The translations under genes were made by a program, and so were the position numbers. From Litoribrevibacter albus (GTDB taxonomy: Bacteria > Pseudomonadota > Gammaproteobacteria > Pseudomonadales > Litoribrevibacteraceae), in contig NZ_BSNM01000014.1 in the NCBI RefSeq assembly GCF_030159995.1, positions 248,001 through 312,000 of the forward strand: a stretch of DNA of 64,000 nucleotides, given 5' to 3'. Numbering within the stretch: position 1 is the first letter of the stretch; every line of letters begins with the position of its first letter. Shown piece by piece: positions 1 to 9,635 of this stretch. The notes beneath the pieces are model-generated. The model did no database searches. It was not told where the DNA came from and saw only the letters and a list, made by a program, of their open reading frames with translations.

Positions 1-2
1 TC

Positions 3-155
3 AAAACGGGTAAAACGGGTCAGTTATCTGCGGTTTCTACTGATAGAGCGATTATTATCCGGGTAATTCTGCCAGGCTTTCACCGTCCTGCTCGGTTAGT
101 CTTTGAGCGGGCTGAAAACTCACACAGAATATTCACCAAAATTGCGATGAGATGA
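3..155 (+). CDS. 3' end of an unidentified gene (partial)
   Basis: An open frame enters from the left edge and runs about 50 codons to a TGA at 153-155. It begins with a 9-bp tandem duplication (AAAACGGGT twice) that encodes KTGKTG, then a basic and hydrophobic stretch containing RAIIIRVILPG, and ends TKIAMR. The other two forward frames stop early. A terminator hairpin follows 38 nt later, which fits a gene ending here. I do not recognise the family, and a chance open frame is not excluded. Confidence 0.4.
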   Translation, partial: KTGKTGQLSAVSTDRAIIIRVILPGFHRPARLVFERAENSHRIFTKIAMR

Positions 156-192
156 CCTAACGTTTTAATCCCTTCAGCAAATTGTTTAGAAT

Positions 193-220
193 CGCACTTC
201 TTTTTTGAAGTGCGTTTTTT
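193..220 (+). terminator. Intrinsic terminator touching the helicase start
   Basis: The arms CGCACTTC and GAAGTGCG enclose a T-rich loop and are followed by seven T. This is a textbook intrinsic terminator for the gene entering from the left. It ends directly at the start codon of the helicase at 222, so it also covers that gene's ribosome-binding region. Confidence 0.75.
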
Positions 221-221
221 T

Positions 222-2495
222 ATGGCTCTTACTCCAGAACAGCTTTCAGTGATTCGACATGAAAATGGTCATGCTAAGGTGATGGCTGTTGCTGGTGCCG
301 GTAAAACGACCACCTTAGTGTATTTTGTTCGACAGTGCCTTACTCGGGGCTTGCAGCCCAGACGTATATTGGTGTTGATGTACAACAAAGCCGCGCAGGA
401 GGATTTTCAGGCCAAGCTTCGTCAGCTGTTGTCTAAAGGCGATTCCTCTTTCGTATCCATTCCTGAAGTTCGAACTTTTCATTCCCTGGGGTTAAGAATT
501 TATAAGCAGTTGATCCAAATGGGGCTTTTGCCTGTATTTAATCAACGTTTGCTTTCTGACGGTGAAATAGAGTCGGAAGTCTGGCGATTGCTCCAGGCGT
601 GTAGTGATCCAGAGACGGCAAAAGATATATTGGATCAGAAAAGTAAGTGGGTAGAGCCTGCGGTAAGCTTTATTGATCTTGTTAAGTCGACGCTTCGAAG
701 CCCGGAAGAGGTGTTTGAATCATCGGGTCTGCCTCGTGTTTGTCATTTCTTTCCAAAGGTTTTTCATAAGTTTGAGTCATGGCGCAAGCAACAAGCTCGA
801 ATTTCGTTCAGTGACATGCTGTATGACCCGTGTTGTTTCCTGTCAAAAAATTCTGCGGTTGCCCAGCAGTTTTCTGGTCACATGCAGCAAATCATTGTGG
901 ATGAATACCAGGACATTAATGAGATTCAACAGTTTTTGCTGACGATGGTGCGTGGTGATCGCGGAGATCTCATGGTGGTGGGTGATCCAGATCAGACGAT
1001 TTATGAATTTCGGGGGTCTCGACCGGAGTTTATGACCACTGAGTTTGATCATGCTTTCGAAGGTGTCACGCTCTACAACCTCTCTAATACCTTTCGTTAT
1101 GGTCACAGGCTTTCGCTTCTGTGTAATTTCTTGATTGAGAAAAATCCTGATCGAAAAGGTGTGCTGTGCTTATCGCATTCACAAAACCCGGATACGAAAA
1201 TCTATCTGGATGAATACGACGATTACAGTAAGCAAGTCATTCATACCGTTCGCCAATATTCTGGGTCGCTTGCCTTAAGTCAGATTGCTATCCTGAATCG
1301 TATATGGGCAATAAGTGCTCCCATTGAATTGGCTTTGTTAGAGCACGATATTCCTTATACGCTTGATCATTCCGTGTCGGTACTTGATCGTAAAGAGCTG
1401 GCAAGCTTTGAAGCCTTACTGTTGATTGCCTCTGGGCAATACTCTGGTCTCACTGTAGAGCATAAGACTGACTTGTTAATCACATTGCTTACCCAGCCTT
1501 TTCCCAAGATACGAAGAAAAGTCTTGCTTCAAATTGCTCAGTTGGCGGCTCAGTTCGGTGATCAACCAGGGAAATCGATCCGAAGCGTGATGCCTGATAA
1601 CCTTTCAAATCGACAGGCGGATCAGCTTTTAGCGCGTTCTCGTTTGTTGGATCAGTCACAAACCGATCGTTTTACTTCGGACCAATTGCTGCAAAAATTC
1701 TTCAATATTACGGATATGGAAGAGGGGATTCGTGACAGTGCCTTTTCGGCTCAGCAGGTGGATGATCGTCTTGAAACAGTTCGAGCTTTTATGAGGTACT
1801 TCAGAGGGCTACAGCTTCCATCAAAAGACGGTTGGTCTCATTGGCAGTCGTTGCGAGAAAAGCGGCAGTCGTCGAATGTAGATGGTGTTAAGTTAACATC
1901 AATGCACAGAGCGAAAGGGCTTGAGTGGCCATGCGTTATCATTCCGGCGTTAAGTCAGCGGTTCATGCCGTATCAGCCTGAGGGAGAGCTTACTGTACCG
2001 TCCTCGATTGAGAGTGAACGACGATTGATGTACGTTGCTATGACGCGAGCAAAGTCTTTTCTCCACATTCTTGTGCCCAAATCATCAGGTTCTGATTCCA
2101 GCGCTAATTCAGATTTGCCAAGCCCTTTTGTTTCAGAAATGGCCTTTGAGACTTCGGATGTGGTCGGGGCCAGTCTGTCAAAGGGGACAAATTCGACCAT
2201 CAAAGTGCCTGTGAAAAATTTTCAGATGGCCGCGGATTACTGTCTTAACGTGAATATTCCTCAAACACTTGAAATGATTGATGAACCAGAGTCATTGGGG
2301 GCGATTAATAGAGCGACTAAAGCAATTTCCAGCTCAAGCTCTAAACGACAGATGAGCCCAAAGGTTAGGCATCAGGTCTATGGAGAGGGTGTGATTCTGG
2401 CCGACGAGAAGAAATACTGGATCATTAAATTCGAAACAGGCATTGAGAAGCAATTTGATAAACGCGTTGCTTCCCAGTATTTAGAGTTTCTATAA
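222..2495 (+). CDS. UvrD/Rep-type superfamily 1 DNA helicase
   Basis: ATP-dependent 3'-5' DNA helicase of the UvrD/Rep/PcrA class. All SF1A motifs are present in order: Q motif (LTPEQ) at the N-terminus, Walker A AGAGKTTT, DEYQD (motif II), GDPDQTIYEFRG (motif III), TFRYG (motif IV), SMHRAKGLEW (motif V) and YVAMTRAK (motif VI). The last 45 residues (VYGEGVI...WIIKFETG) resemble the Tudor-like tail of UvrD. At about 757 residues it has normal length. A GTG start four codons upstream would lie inside the terminator stem, and the ATG at 222 places the Q motif correctly. No good Shine-Dalgarno is visible outside the hairpin (GAAG at 207-210 is part of the stem). It is clearly a UvrD-family member but not clearly UvrD or Rep itself. 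Confidence 0.9.
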   Translation: MALTPEQLSVIRHENGHAKVMAVAGAGKTTTLVYFVRQCLTRGLQPRRILVLMYNKAAQEDFQAKLRQLLSKGDSSFVSIPEVRTFHSLGLRIYKQLIQMGLLPVFNQRLLSDGEIESEVWRLLQACSDPETAKDILDQKSKWVEPAVSFIDLVKSTLRSPEEVFESSGLPRVCHFFPKVFHKFESWRKQQARISFSDMLYDPCCFLSKNSAVAQQFSGHMQQIIVDEYQDINEIQQFLLTMVRGDRGDLMVVGDPDQTIYEFRGSRPEFMTTEFDHAFEGVTLYNLSNTFRYGHRLSLLCNFLIEKNPDRKGVLCLSHSQNPDTKIYLDEYDDYSKQVIHTVRQYSGSLALSQIAILNRIWAISAPIELALLEHDIPYTLDHSVSVLDRKELASFEALLLIASGQYSGLTVEHKTDLLITLLTQPFPKIRRKVLLQIAQLAAQFGDQPGKSIRSVMPDNLSNRQADQLLARSRLLDQSQTDRFTSDQLLQKFFNITDMEEGIRDSAFSAQQVDDRLETVRAFMRYFRGLQLPSKDGWSHWQSLREKRQSSNVDGVKLTSMHRAKGLEWPCVIIPALSQRFMPYQPEGELTVPSSIESERRLMYVAMTRAKSFLHILVPKSSGSDSSANSDLPSPFVSEMAFETSDVVGASLSKGTNSTIKVPVKNFQMAADYCLNVNIPQTLEMIDEPESLGAINRATKAISSSSSKRQMSPKVRHQVYGEGVILADEKKYWIIKFETGIEKQFDKRVASQYLEFL

Positions 2496-2503
2496 CGAAC
2501 AAT

Positions 2504-3475
2504 CTAATAAGTTGTTAATCGCAGATCTGCGATAGTGCGGCTTCTTTGCCAAAAGTCATCGAAAATTGTTATTTGTTTGGCAATCTCTGCTCTATTAGAA
2601 CTTAGCTCGCCTTGAATGCTCCGGGTTCTGGCTCGAATGGTCATGTGGCCGTCATCCGAAATCATATATTCACGGTAATCAATTTCATCATCGGTAGGTA
2701 CTAATTTACGAATGCTGATGGAGGAAGGGATTTTCTCGTACAGACTCCGCAAACCGTGTGTGCAAGACACCATGTCTTTCTCATTGATCACTAGGACTTT
2801 GATTTCAGTGAATCGGCTTCTTCGGCAGTGGTGGCTGAAAATGTTTAATAAACGAGCATCGCTGAATATATCTGCTGGTAGTGTTGGAGAATATATTTTG
2901 ATTGTTCTTGTGCAGTGTTCAGCAATTTGTATAAGCGCTTCCAGATAGGATTCCTTGTCATTGAATCCTTTGATTTGATCAATGTTTTGCATGATGTTGC
3001 CATCATAAATAGGGGATGAGCTGGAGTGTTGCCGATCTTCACGAACTATCTTGTATTTCATCATCTGGGCTGGAAGACCATATTCAGAAATAGGGGCGCC
3101 TTCTGACTGGAATCCAAAATGAACGTAATATGGTGCGATTCTTACATCTTCAAGAATGGAAAGTTCATCAAAGCTGGTTTTGGTTTTTGCGTATTTGACA
3201 ATGTGCTCGATGAGTTTGTTTTCAATGCCCTTCATTTGATATTCAATGAGAACCTGAGGTCGGGAGATTCGACCATTATCCATTAGGCGGCAACAGCCAA
3301 CGGCTCTATGTTCTTCATTGTAAGCAATGAAATGAATGCTCTTGTTATCGTAAACATCAAAGGCCCGGGAAACGGGAATACCTTTCTGAAAGGCGACGAC
3401 GCTTCGTAGCTTTTTTAGCTCTGTTTGGCCTGATTGCCAGGTGGTTTCATGGACGATGATGTTGGGTGTATTCAT
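2504..3475 (-). CDS. GNAT acetyltransferase with a C-terminal PLD-like domain
   Basis: The N-terminal half (about 1-150) has the layout of a GCN5-related N-acetyltransferase. It contains AVGCCRLMDNGRI for strands 4-5, an ELSILEDVRIAPYYVHFGF segment typical of ElaA/YjcF-type GNATs, and EYGLPAQMM. The C-terminal half (about 165-320) is a separate domain (YLEALIQIAEHCTRTIKIYS, then FSDARLLNIFSHHCRRS). It resembles the uncharacterised phospholipase-D-like domain found behind such GNATs in pseudomonads, but I see no HKD motif. It lies 42 nt downstream of roxA on the same strand, a pairing I recall from Pseudomonas. The substrate is unknown. Its 3' end converges with the helicase gene with 8 nt between them and no terminator visible. 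Confidence 0.75.
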   Translation of the reverse strand: MNTPNIIVHETTWQSGQTELKKLRSVVAFQKGIPVSRAFDVYDNKSIHFIAYNEEHRAVGCCRLMDNGRISRPQVLIEYQMKGIENKLIEHIVKYAKTKTSFDELSILEDVRIAPYYVHFGFQSEGAPISEYGLPAQMMKYKIVREDRQHSSSSPIYDGNIMQNIDQIKGFNDKESYLEALIQIAEHCTRTIKIYSPTLPADIFSDARLLNIFSHHCRRSRFTEIKVLVINEKDMVSCTHGLRSLYEKIPSSISIRKLVPTDDEIDYREYMISDDGHMTIRARTRSIQGELSSNRAEIAKQITIFDDFWQRSRTIADLRLTTY

Positions 3476-3517
3476 GAGTGAGACCTACTACAAAACGAGC
3501 AGGCTCACTTACATTCG

Positions 3518-4675
3518 TTATTCAACGTATAGCCAGTCTTGCTCGTACAGGTTTTTAATAATTTTTATATTCTCGTTACAGACCAGAAGCTTATTATGCT
3601 TTTCAATAGAAATGCAACGTTCTTGGCACAATAGCATAATCAGTTCGTTGGATTTATTTGTTGATGGGATGCGGTGCCCATTCACAAATAGTACTAAGGT
3701 TTTATCCTCTTCAATGTACACGAAACGCGCTTGTTCGTTCCTTGCAAGCATGTCAGAGCTTTCAATGATTGCTGCCATTTCTTCGTCAGAAACCGAGAAC
3801 GGGATCTCGTCTTGATTCTCTTCATATTTAGGCTGAGACATGAAGCCTGCAAACCATTCCTTGATAGATGCACGATCAGAAACGGCTTGTGTGATGATTT
3901 TTTGAAGCTCATCAATGGTTGAATCTGTAATCAGTCCTGGATTTTCTATCTGACCGGTAAACGTATCAGTGAACCTTTGGTCCGAGCTCAATTTGTCCGA
4001 CATGAAGCCAGCGAAACCCTCAAGGATTTCACCATGAGATGGAGCTCGAAAGCCTACTGAGTAGGTTTGGCAGGGGGTAGCTGCAACACCAAAGTGGGGG
4101 ACTCTAGGTGGAATGTAAAGAATGTCACCAGGTTTGGTGTGCCACTCTTGTGTGCTGTCAAATTCAGCAAGAATATGCAAAGGCGTATCCTTTCTGAATT
4201 CAGTATCGGCGGTGCAAGGGTCACCTATTTGCCAGATTCTTTCGCCTTCTGCCTGAATAAGAAATACATCGTATTGATCGTAGTGAGGCCCAACGCTGCC
4301 ACCTGGTACCGCAAAGCTGATCATTAAATCATCCAATCGCCAGTTCGGGATGAAATTAAAGTATTCCAGTAATTGGCTTCCATCAGGGATAACTTGGTCC
4401 ACGGCTTGAACAAGTAAGGTCCAGGCTTTCTCTGGGAGTTGACTGAAAACCTTTTCGTCAAATGGTCCGTTTTTAAGCTCCCAAGGATGATTTGGCCCGT
4501 GTTCAAAGATCAATCTCGACTCGATGTTTTCTTCGCACGCTAAACCGGCTAACTCATCAGCAGAAAGGATAGGCTCAAACGCTTCGAAAGCGTTTTGAAT
4601 GAATAACGGTTTCTTTTGCCAATATTCGTTAAGAAACTCTTCTTCGGTAATACCGGCTTTTTCAAAAATATTCAT
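3518..4675 (-). CDS. roxA: 50S ribosomal protein L16 3-hydroxylase (JmjC cupin)
   Basis: Fe(II)/2-oxoglutarate-dependent oxygenase of the YcfD/RoxA family, which hydroxylates an arginine of ribosomal protein L16. The facial triad is visible as H131 and D133 (GPHYDQYDVF) and H194 (PPRVPHFG). The family's winged-helix C-terminal region follows. The length of 385 residues is close to E. coli YcfD. The gene is separated from purB upstream by a strong purB terminator, so it should have its own promoter in about 4680-4720. It is probably cotranscribed with the GNAT gene downstream. The function is inferred from family. Confidence 0.88.
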   Translation of the reverse strand: MNIFEKAGITEEEFLNEYWQKKPLFIQNAFEAFEPILSADELAGLACEENIESRLIFEHGPNHPWELKNGPFDEKVFSQLPEKAWTLLVQAVDQVIPDGSQLLEYFNFIPNWRLDDLMISFAVPGGSVGPHYDQYDVFLIQAEGERIWQIGDPCTADTEFRKDTPLHILAEFDSTQEWHTKPGDILYIPPRVPHFGVAATPCQTYSVGFRAPSHGEILEGFAGFMSDKLSSDQRFTDTFTGQIENPGLITDSTIDELQKIITQAVSDRASIKEWFAGFMSQPKYEENQDEIPFSVSDEEMAAIIESSDMLARNEQARFVYIEEDKTLVLFVNGHRIPSTNKSNELIMLLCQERCISIEKHNKLLVCNENIKIIKNLYEQDWLYVE

Positions 4676-4719
4676 AGCGCATCCTTGTATGCTGCATTGG
4701 CGAGTTGTGATTTTATTGC

Positions 4720-4750
4720 GATAAAAAAATAAGGGCCAATTGGCCCTTAT
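4720..4750 (-). terminator. purB terminator
   Basis: AAGGGCC-AATT-GGCCCTT is a perfect stem with a 4-nt loop, flanked by AT pairs. Read on the minus strand it is followed by a run of seven T. It lies about 20 nt past the purB stop and ends the leftward purB transcript before roxA. Confidence 0.85.
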
Positions 4751-4772
4751 ATAAGTTTAGCTGACTGTGGCC

Positions 4773-6161
<1,389 letters not shown>

Positions 6162-6212
6162 TTAGTATTTAGGTGGCTAGGTTTAGTTTCTCTTGGTTTC
6201 AGTGAATCTCTG

Positions 6213-6845
6213 TCACTGATAACCTGAATTCATTAAGCGGTCACAGGCTTGCTGGTATTGCTTTCTCGAAAAAATTAAGTGCCAGCGTCTACCGCCCACT
6301 TGGCGCCATAAAATGGCTGCTCGAACGCCTGCTAAAAGGATAGCCCGTATTTTTTCGGCGTTAGTAGGGTTCTGTAAGTAGGTTGGATTACCATTCACTT
6401 GAATTCTGAATTTCAATGTACTGATGGTGTCTTTGTATAAATCAGCCAATGATTTGATGATGTTTTCATGGGTGATATCAAAGTGTTCCAGTTGCTTATC
6501 CAACTGATCCAGCCGCTCAGCAATCACATTCAGTAATTCAGGTTCCCTGCGTAAACGTGACTCGATATGGAGTAAGGAAATTGCATATCGTAAGGCATTA
6601 GGTGTGATGCCCTGAGACTTGGGTGTCATAAACTCTTTTTGAGCATGCAGTCCTTGTCTAAGGTTGTGTGCACTTGATCCAAATACGCTTAGAGTATTTT
6701 CAGGGTTTGTCACTGTGAGCGACTTTAAGCTGCTTTCTAGCGAGAATGAATTACAGTTACCCTGGTTGGCAATTTGATCCACCATAAAGGCTGCCTGAAA
6801 AACTCCAGCTAGGGCAATGGTTCTGTCTTCAATTGTATGTTTCAA
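6213..6845 (-). CDS. hflD: High-frequency lysogenization protein HflD
   Basis: Peripheral membrane protein family named for its effect on lambda lysogeny through the CII protein. Its housekeeping role is poorly defined. The sequence is helical with typical blocks: DRTIALAGVFQAAFMVDQIA at the N-terminus, a central YAISLLHIESRL, and AILLAGVRAAILWRQVGG near the C-terminus. The 210 residues compare with 213 in E. coli. Its position between mnmA and purB is strongly conserved in gammaproteobacteria and supports the call. The start lies 38 nt after the mnmA stop, so the two are probably cotranscribed. Confidence 0.93.
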   Translation of the reverse strand: MKHTIEDRTIALAGVFQAAFMVDQIANQGNCNSFSLESSLKSLTVTNPENTLSVFGSSAHNLRQGLHAQKEFMTPKSQGITPNALRYAISLLHIESRLRREPELLNVIAERLDQLDKQLEHFDITHENIIKSLADLYKDTISTLKFRIQVNGNPTYLQNPTNAEKIRAILLAGVRAAILWRQVGGRRWHLIFSRKQYQQACDRLMNSGYQ

Positions 6846-6883
6846 ATCTCTACCAACTCACAACAAGAATTTAGGATATTCGT

Positions 6884-7966
6884 TTACGACTGTTCGAAGG
6901 TTGTTTCGATGATGCCGCCGCCAAGGCAGATTTCACCGTCGTAAAACACAACAGATTGACCAGGGGTTACAGCCCGCTGAGGGTCATCAAAGATGACTTT
7001 ATATCGGCCATCATTCATTCGTTCCACTGTACAGGCCTGATCTGGCTGACGATAACGTGTCTTAGCAGTTAGCTTGCTTTCGTTAACCGGGGCATCATTT
7101 ACCCAATCGAGTTTGTTTGCGATTAACCCATCACAATACAGTAGTGGGTGCTGTCCGCCTTGAACAACGACTAATACGTTCCGGGTGAGGTCTTTTTTGG
7201 CAACGTACCAGGGATCTTCACTGTAGTTGCTTAATCCACCAATCCCTAATCCTTGTCTCTGACCTAGCGTGTGATACATCAGTCCGTCATGACGTCCTAT
7301 CACATCGCCTTCTGATGTCTCTATGTTTCCAGGTTGGGCAGGAATGTATTGTTTTAAGAAATCTTTAAAGCGTCGCTCACCAATAAAACAGATACCTGTG
7401 CTGTCTTTTTTATTGTGAGTGATCAGGTCGTGTTCTTCTGCAATTCGGCGCACTTCGGGTTTTTCCAGTTCACCGACCGGGAACAGTGTTTTGGCAATTT
7501 TCTCGCCACCCACTGCATGAAGGAAATAGCTCTGATCCTTATTTCCGTCTAATCCTTTAACAAGGCACGCTTGTCCATTGATTTCTTGCTTTCGGCAATA
7601 GTGGCCTGTAGCGATGTAATCTGCGCCAAGGTGGATGGCATAGTCCAGAAAAGCTCGGAATTTAATTTCTTTGTTGCAAAGGATATCCGGATTCGGGGTG
7701 CGTCCTGCCTTGTATTCTTCAATGAAGTGTTCAAAAACGCGATCCCAGTATTCTGCCGCAAAGTTGGCTTTATGCAATTTGATGCCAAGTTTATCGGCGA
7801 CAGCCTGTGCATCCGCCAGATCATCCATTGCGGTACAGTATTCCGTCCCGTCATCTTCTTCCCAGTTCTTCATAAACAAGCCTTCAACTTCATAGCCTTG
7901 TTGCTGAAGAAGTAGGGCGGATACGGATGAGTCAACGCCGCCTGACATGCCAACTATTACTTTCAT
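6884..7966 (-). CDS. mnmA: tRNA 2-thiouridine(34) synthase MnmA
   Basis: Adenylates and thiolates U34 in the wobble position of tRNA-Lys, -Glu and -Gln, receiving sulfur from the TusE relay. The PP-loop GMSGGVDSS is at residues 6-14. The two catalytic cysteines are C97 (NPDILCN) and C193 ([10 protein letters not shown]). The [13 protein letters not shown] block of the central domain and the C-terminal beta-barrel ([20 protein letters not shown]) are intact. The 360 residues are standard. It forms part of a leftward group with nudJ and rluE upstream and hflD downstream. Confidence 0.97.
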   Translation of the reverse strand: MKVIVGMSGGVDSSVSALLLQQQGYEVEGLFMKNWEEDDGTEYCTAMDDLADAQAVADKLGIKLHKANFAAEYWDRVFEHFIEEYKAGRTPNPDILCNKEIKFRAFLDYAIHLGADYIATGHYCRKQEINGQACLVKGLDGNKDQSYFLHAVGGEKIAKTLFPVGELEKPEVRRIAEEHDLITHNKKDSTGICFIGERRFKDFLKQYIPAQPGNIETSEGDVIGRHDGLMYHTLGQRQGLGIGGLSNYSEDPWYVAKKDLTRNVLVVVQGGQHPLLYCDGLIANKLDWVNDAPVNESKLTAKTRYRQPDQACTVERMNDGRYKVIFDDPQRAVTPGQSVVFYDGEICLGGGIIETTFEQS

Positions 7967-8010
7967 GAACCTTCCTGACTGATGGTCAACTGAATTCTTA
8001 AATGGAGATG

Positions 8011-8457
8011 TTAAATATGTTCATATATGAGTTCTAACGGTTGATGGGGGCGATTGAGGTAATCTTCAATGCACTTCAACACGATAGGGCTTCTCATCAT
8101 TTCAGGTTGTGCTTTGATTTCGTCCAATGAAAGCCAGCAAGCTTCTATAATGCCGTCGTCCAGCGTTGCTTTTGGGTCAAACTCAATAATAGAACCCACA
8201 AAGCAATATCTGTGATATGTCACTCCATTAGCAGGAGCTTTATAAATATAAGAGCCTACAAAGCTATCAATGGAAACTTGATAGCCTGTTTCTTCATATG
8301 TTTCCCGGACGGCAGCGTCGAATACAGATTCATCCGCTTCGATATGGCCTGCTGGTTGGTTATAGACCTCTATACCATTGGAAATTTCTTTAACGAGGAG
8401 GAATTTCCCATCTTTTTCTATGATGGTGGCGACTGTTCCGTGAGGTGTCCAAACCAT
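8011..8457 (-). CDS. nudJ: Phosphatase NudJ (Nudix hydrolase)
   Basis: Nudix hydrolase whose E. coli homologue removes phosphate from HMP-PP (thiamine precursor) and from nucleoside tri- and diphosphates. The Nudix box begins at G37 and fits GX5EX7REUXEEXGU exactly (RETYEETGY at its end). The length of 148 residues and the N-terminal [11 protein letters not shown] are typical of NudJ. It lies between rluE and mnmA in the same order as in E. coli, with a gap of 44 nt to mnmA. The physiological substrate cannot be read from the sequence. Confidence 0.92.
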   Translation of the reverse strand: MVWTPHGTVATIIEKDGKFLLVKEISNGIEVYNQPAGHIEADESVFDAAVRETYEETGYQVSIDSFVGSYIYKAPANGVTYHRYCFVGSIIEFDPKATLDDGIIEACWLSLDEIKAQPEMMRSPIVLKCIEDYLNRPHQPLELIYEHI

Positions 8458-8505
8458 ATTGCTAACCAGAGTAAAAATTAGGTGGCTATTCTAGGATAAA
8501 TTAGC

Positions 8506-9165
8506 TCAACTGTTAAATTTTCTTGGCTTTTTATTACGGCTAGTGCTGTTTTTGCTGCGGTTAGAGGGGATTTTTCGGTTACTTTTTCTTGCTTGTGGTT
8601 TGGAATTTGATGGAGCGGGTACGTTAACTTCCAAAAATGTGTGTGTGCCGTTAGCAAGCTTATCAATGTTCCAAGGGCCGATGGAATATCGAATTAGTCT
8701 TAGTGTTGGGCATCCAACATGAGCTGTCATACGGCGAACCTGACGATTGCGTCCTTCTGAAATAGTTAGGGCAACCCAGCTTGTAGGAATGTTGGCGCGC
8801 TCTCTGATGGGTGGATTTCTGGGCCAGAGATTGGTTGGCTCATCTATGCGTTCTGCCTTTGCAGGTTTTGTCATTCCGTCTTTTAGTTCGACGCCAGTGC
8901 GTAGTCTGACTAGCTGTTCTTCAGTAATCTCACCTTCGACTTGTACCCAATAGGTTTTGGGCATTTTGTGTTTAGGGTGAGCAATTTTGTGCTGTAATTG
9001 CCCATTGTTTGTGAGCAGTAATAGCCCTTCAGAATCATAATCCAGTCGGCCGGCAGCATAGAAACCGTCTTCAGTAATGAAATCAGCAAGAGTAGAGCGC
9101 CCTTGATCATCGGTGAACTGTGAAAGAACATTGAATGGCTTGTTGAATAAAATGAGGTTTTTCAT
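8506..9165 (-). CDS. rluE: 23S rRNA pseudouridine(2457) synthase RluE
   Basis: RsuA/RluB/E/F-family pseudouridine synthase. The catalytic motif [17 protein letters not shown] holds the nucleophile D42. The motifs [16 protein letters not shown] and [11 protein letters not shown] complete the family fold. There is no N-terminal S4 domain, which favours RluE over RluB or RluF. The last 35 residues form a very basic, low-complexity tail ([19 protein letters not shown]) that could add RNA contact. It is first in the leftward group with nudJ, mnmA and hflD. Confidence 0.9.
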   Translation of the reverse strand: MKNLILFNKPFNVLSQFTDDQGRSTLADFITEDGFYAAGRLDYDSEGLLLLTNNGQLQHKIAHPKHKMPKTYWVQVEGEITEEQLVRLRTGVELKDGMTKPAKAERIDEPTNLWPRNPPIRERANIPTSWVALTISEGRNRQVRRMTAHVGCPTLRLIRYSIGPWNIDKLANGTHTFLEVNVPAPSNSKPQARKSNRKIPSNRSKNSTSRNKKPRKFNS

Positions 9166-9260
9166 GGTGCTCTATAAATAGTGTAATTTAGAGCGCATTG
9201 TATCGGATTGTCGTGCTGATTGGATTGTCTAAACTAAAAATAGAAAAATAAATTAGAGGA

Positions 9261-9575
9261 ATGCTATTGGTTAAAGTATTTACAGATCCGAATGGTTTCA
9301 TTGTGGTGCACGTAAGGAATCTACTTGAGATTGAAGGGGTCAGTGCTGAACTAAGAAATGAATATGCTGCAGGTGCTACTGGTGAGTTGGCTTACGTGGA
9401 TGTCTGGCCTGAATTGTGGGTGGAGGATTGGCTTCAGGATCGAGCTAGCGCACTTATTAAAGCTATGAATTCTGACAAGTTGGCTGGTGTATGGTGTTGT
9501 TGTACTTGTCGGGAGGAAAATGAACCTGCATTCGATTTCTGTTGGAAGTGTGGTGAAGACAGATCTGATTGGTAG
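9261..9575 (+). CDS. DUF2007-type protein with C-terminal zinc knuckle
   Basis: Small cytoplasmic protein. The N-terminal 70 residues (VKVFTDPNGFIVVHVRNLLE followed by GVSAELRNE) look like the DUF2007 'putative signal transducing' fold. The C-terminus carries two cysteine pairs (CCTC and CWKC) about 14 residues apart, which suggests one zinc ribbon. The Shine-Dalgarno AGAGGA abuts the ATG directly, so translation may really begin at the TTG at 9267, giving a spacing of 6. It is monocistronic, with a terminator 18 nt after the stop. The function is unknown. Confidence 0.75.
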   Translation: MLLVKVFTDPNGFIVVHVRNLLEIEGVSAELRNEYAAGATGELAYVDVWPELWVEDWLQDRASALIKAMNSDKLAGVWCCCTCREENEPAFDFCWKCGEDRSDW

Positions 9576-9592
9576 CTAAAATGAGGTGATAC

Positions 9593-9621
9593 AAAAAAGC
9601 CAGCGTGACGCTGGCTTTTTT
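9593..9621. terminator. Bidirectional terminator between DUF2007 gene and etfD
   Basis: AGCCAGCG-TGA-CGCTGGCT is a perfect 8-bp stem, with a six-A run before it and a six-T run after it. It works in both directions, which suits the two convergent genes. Confidence 0.9.
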
Positions 9622-9635
9622 GTGGGCATTGAAGA

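Noticed and set aside
9169-9194. GCTCTA-N14-TAGAGC inverted repeat upstream of rluE
   Set aside because: The arms are short, and a match of this size is expected by chance in a window of this length.
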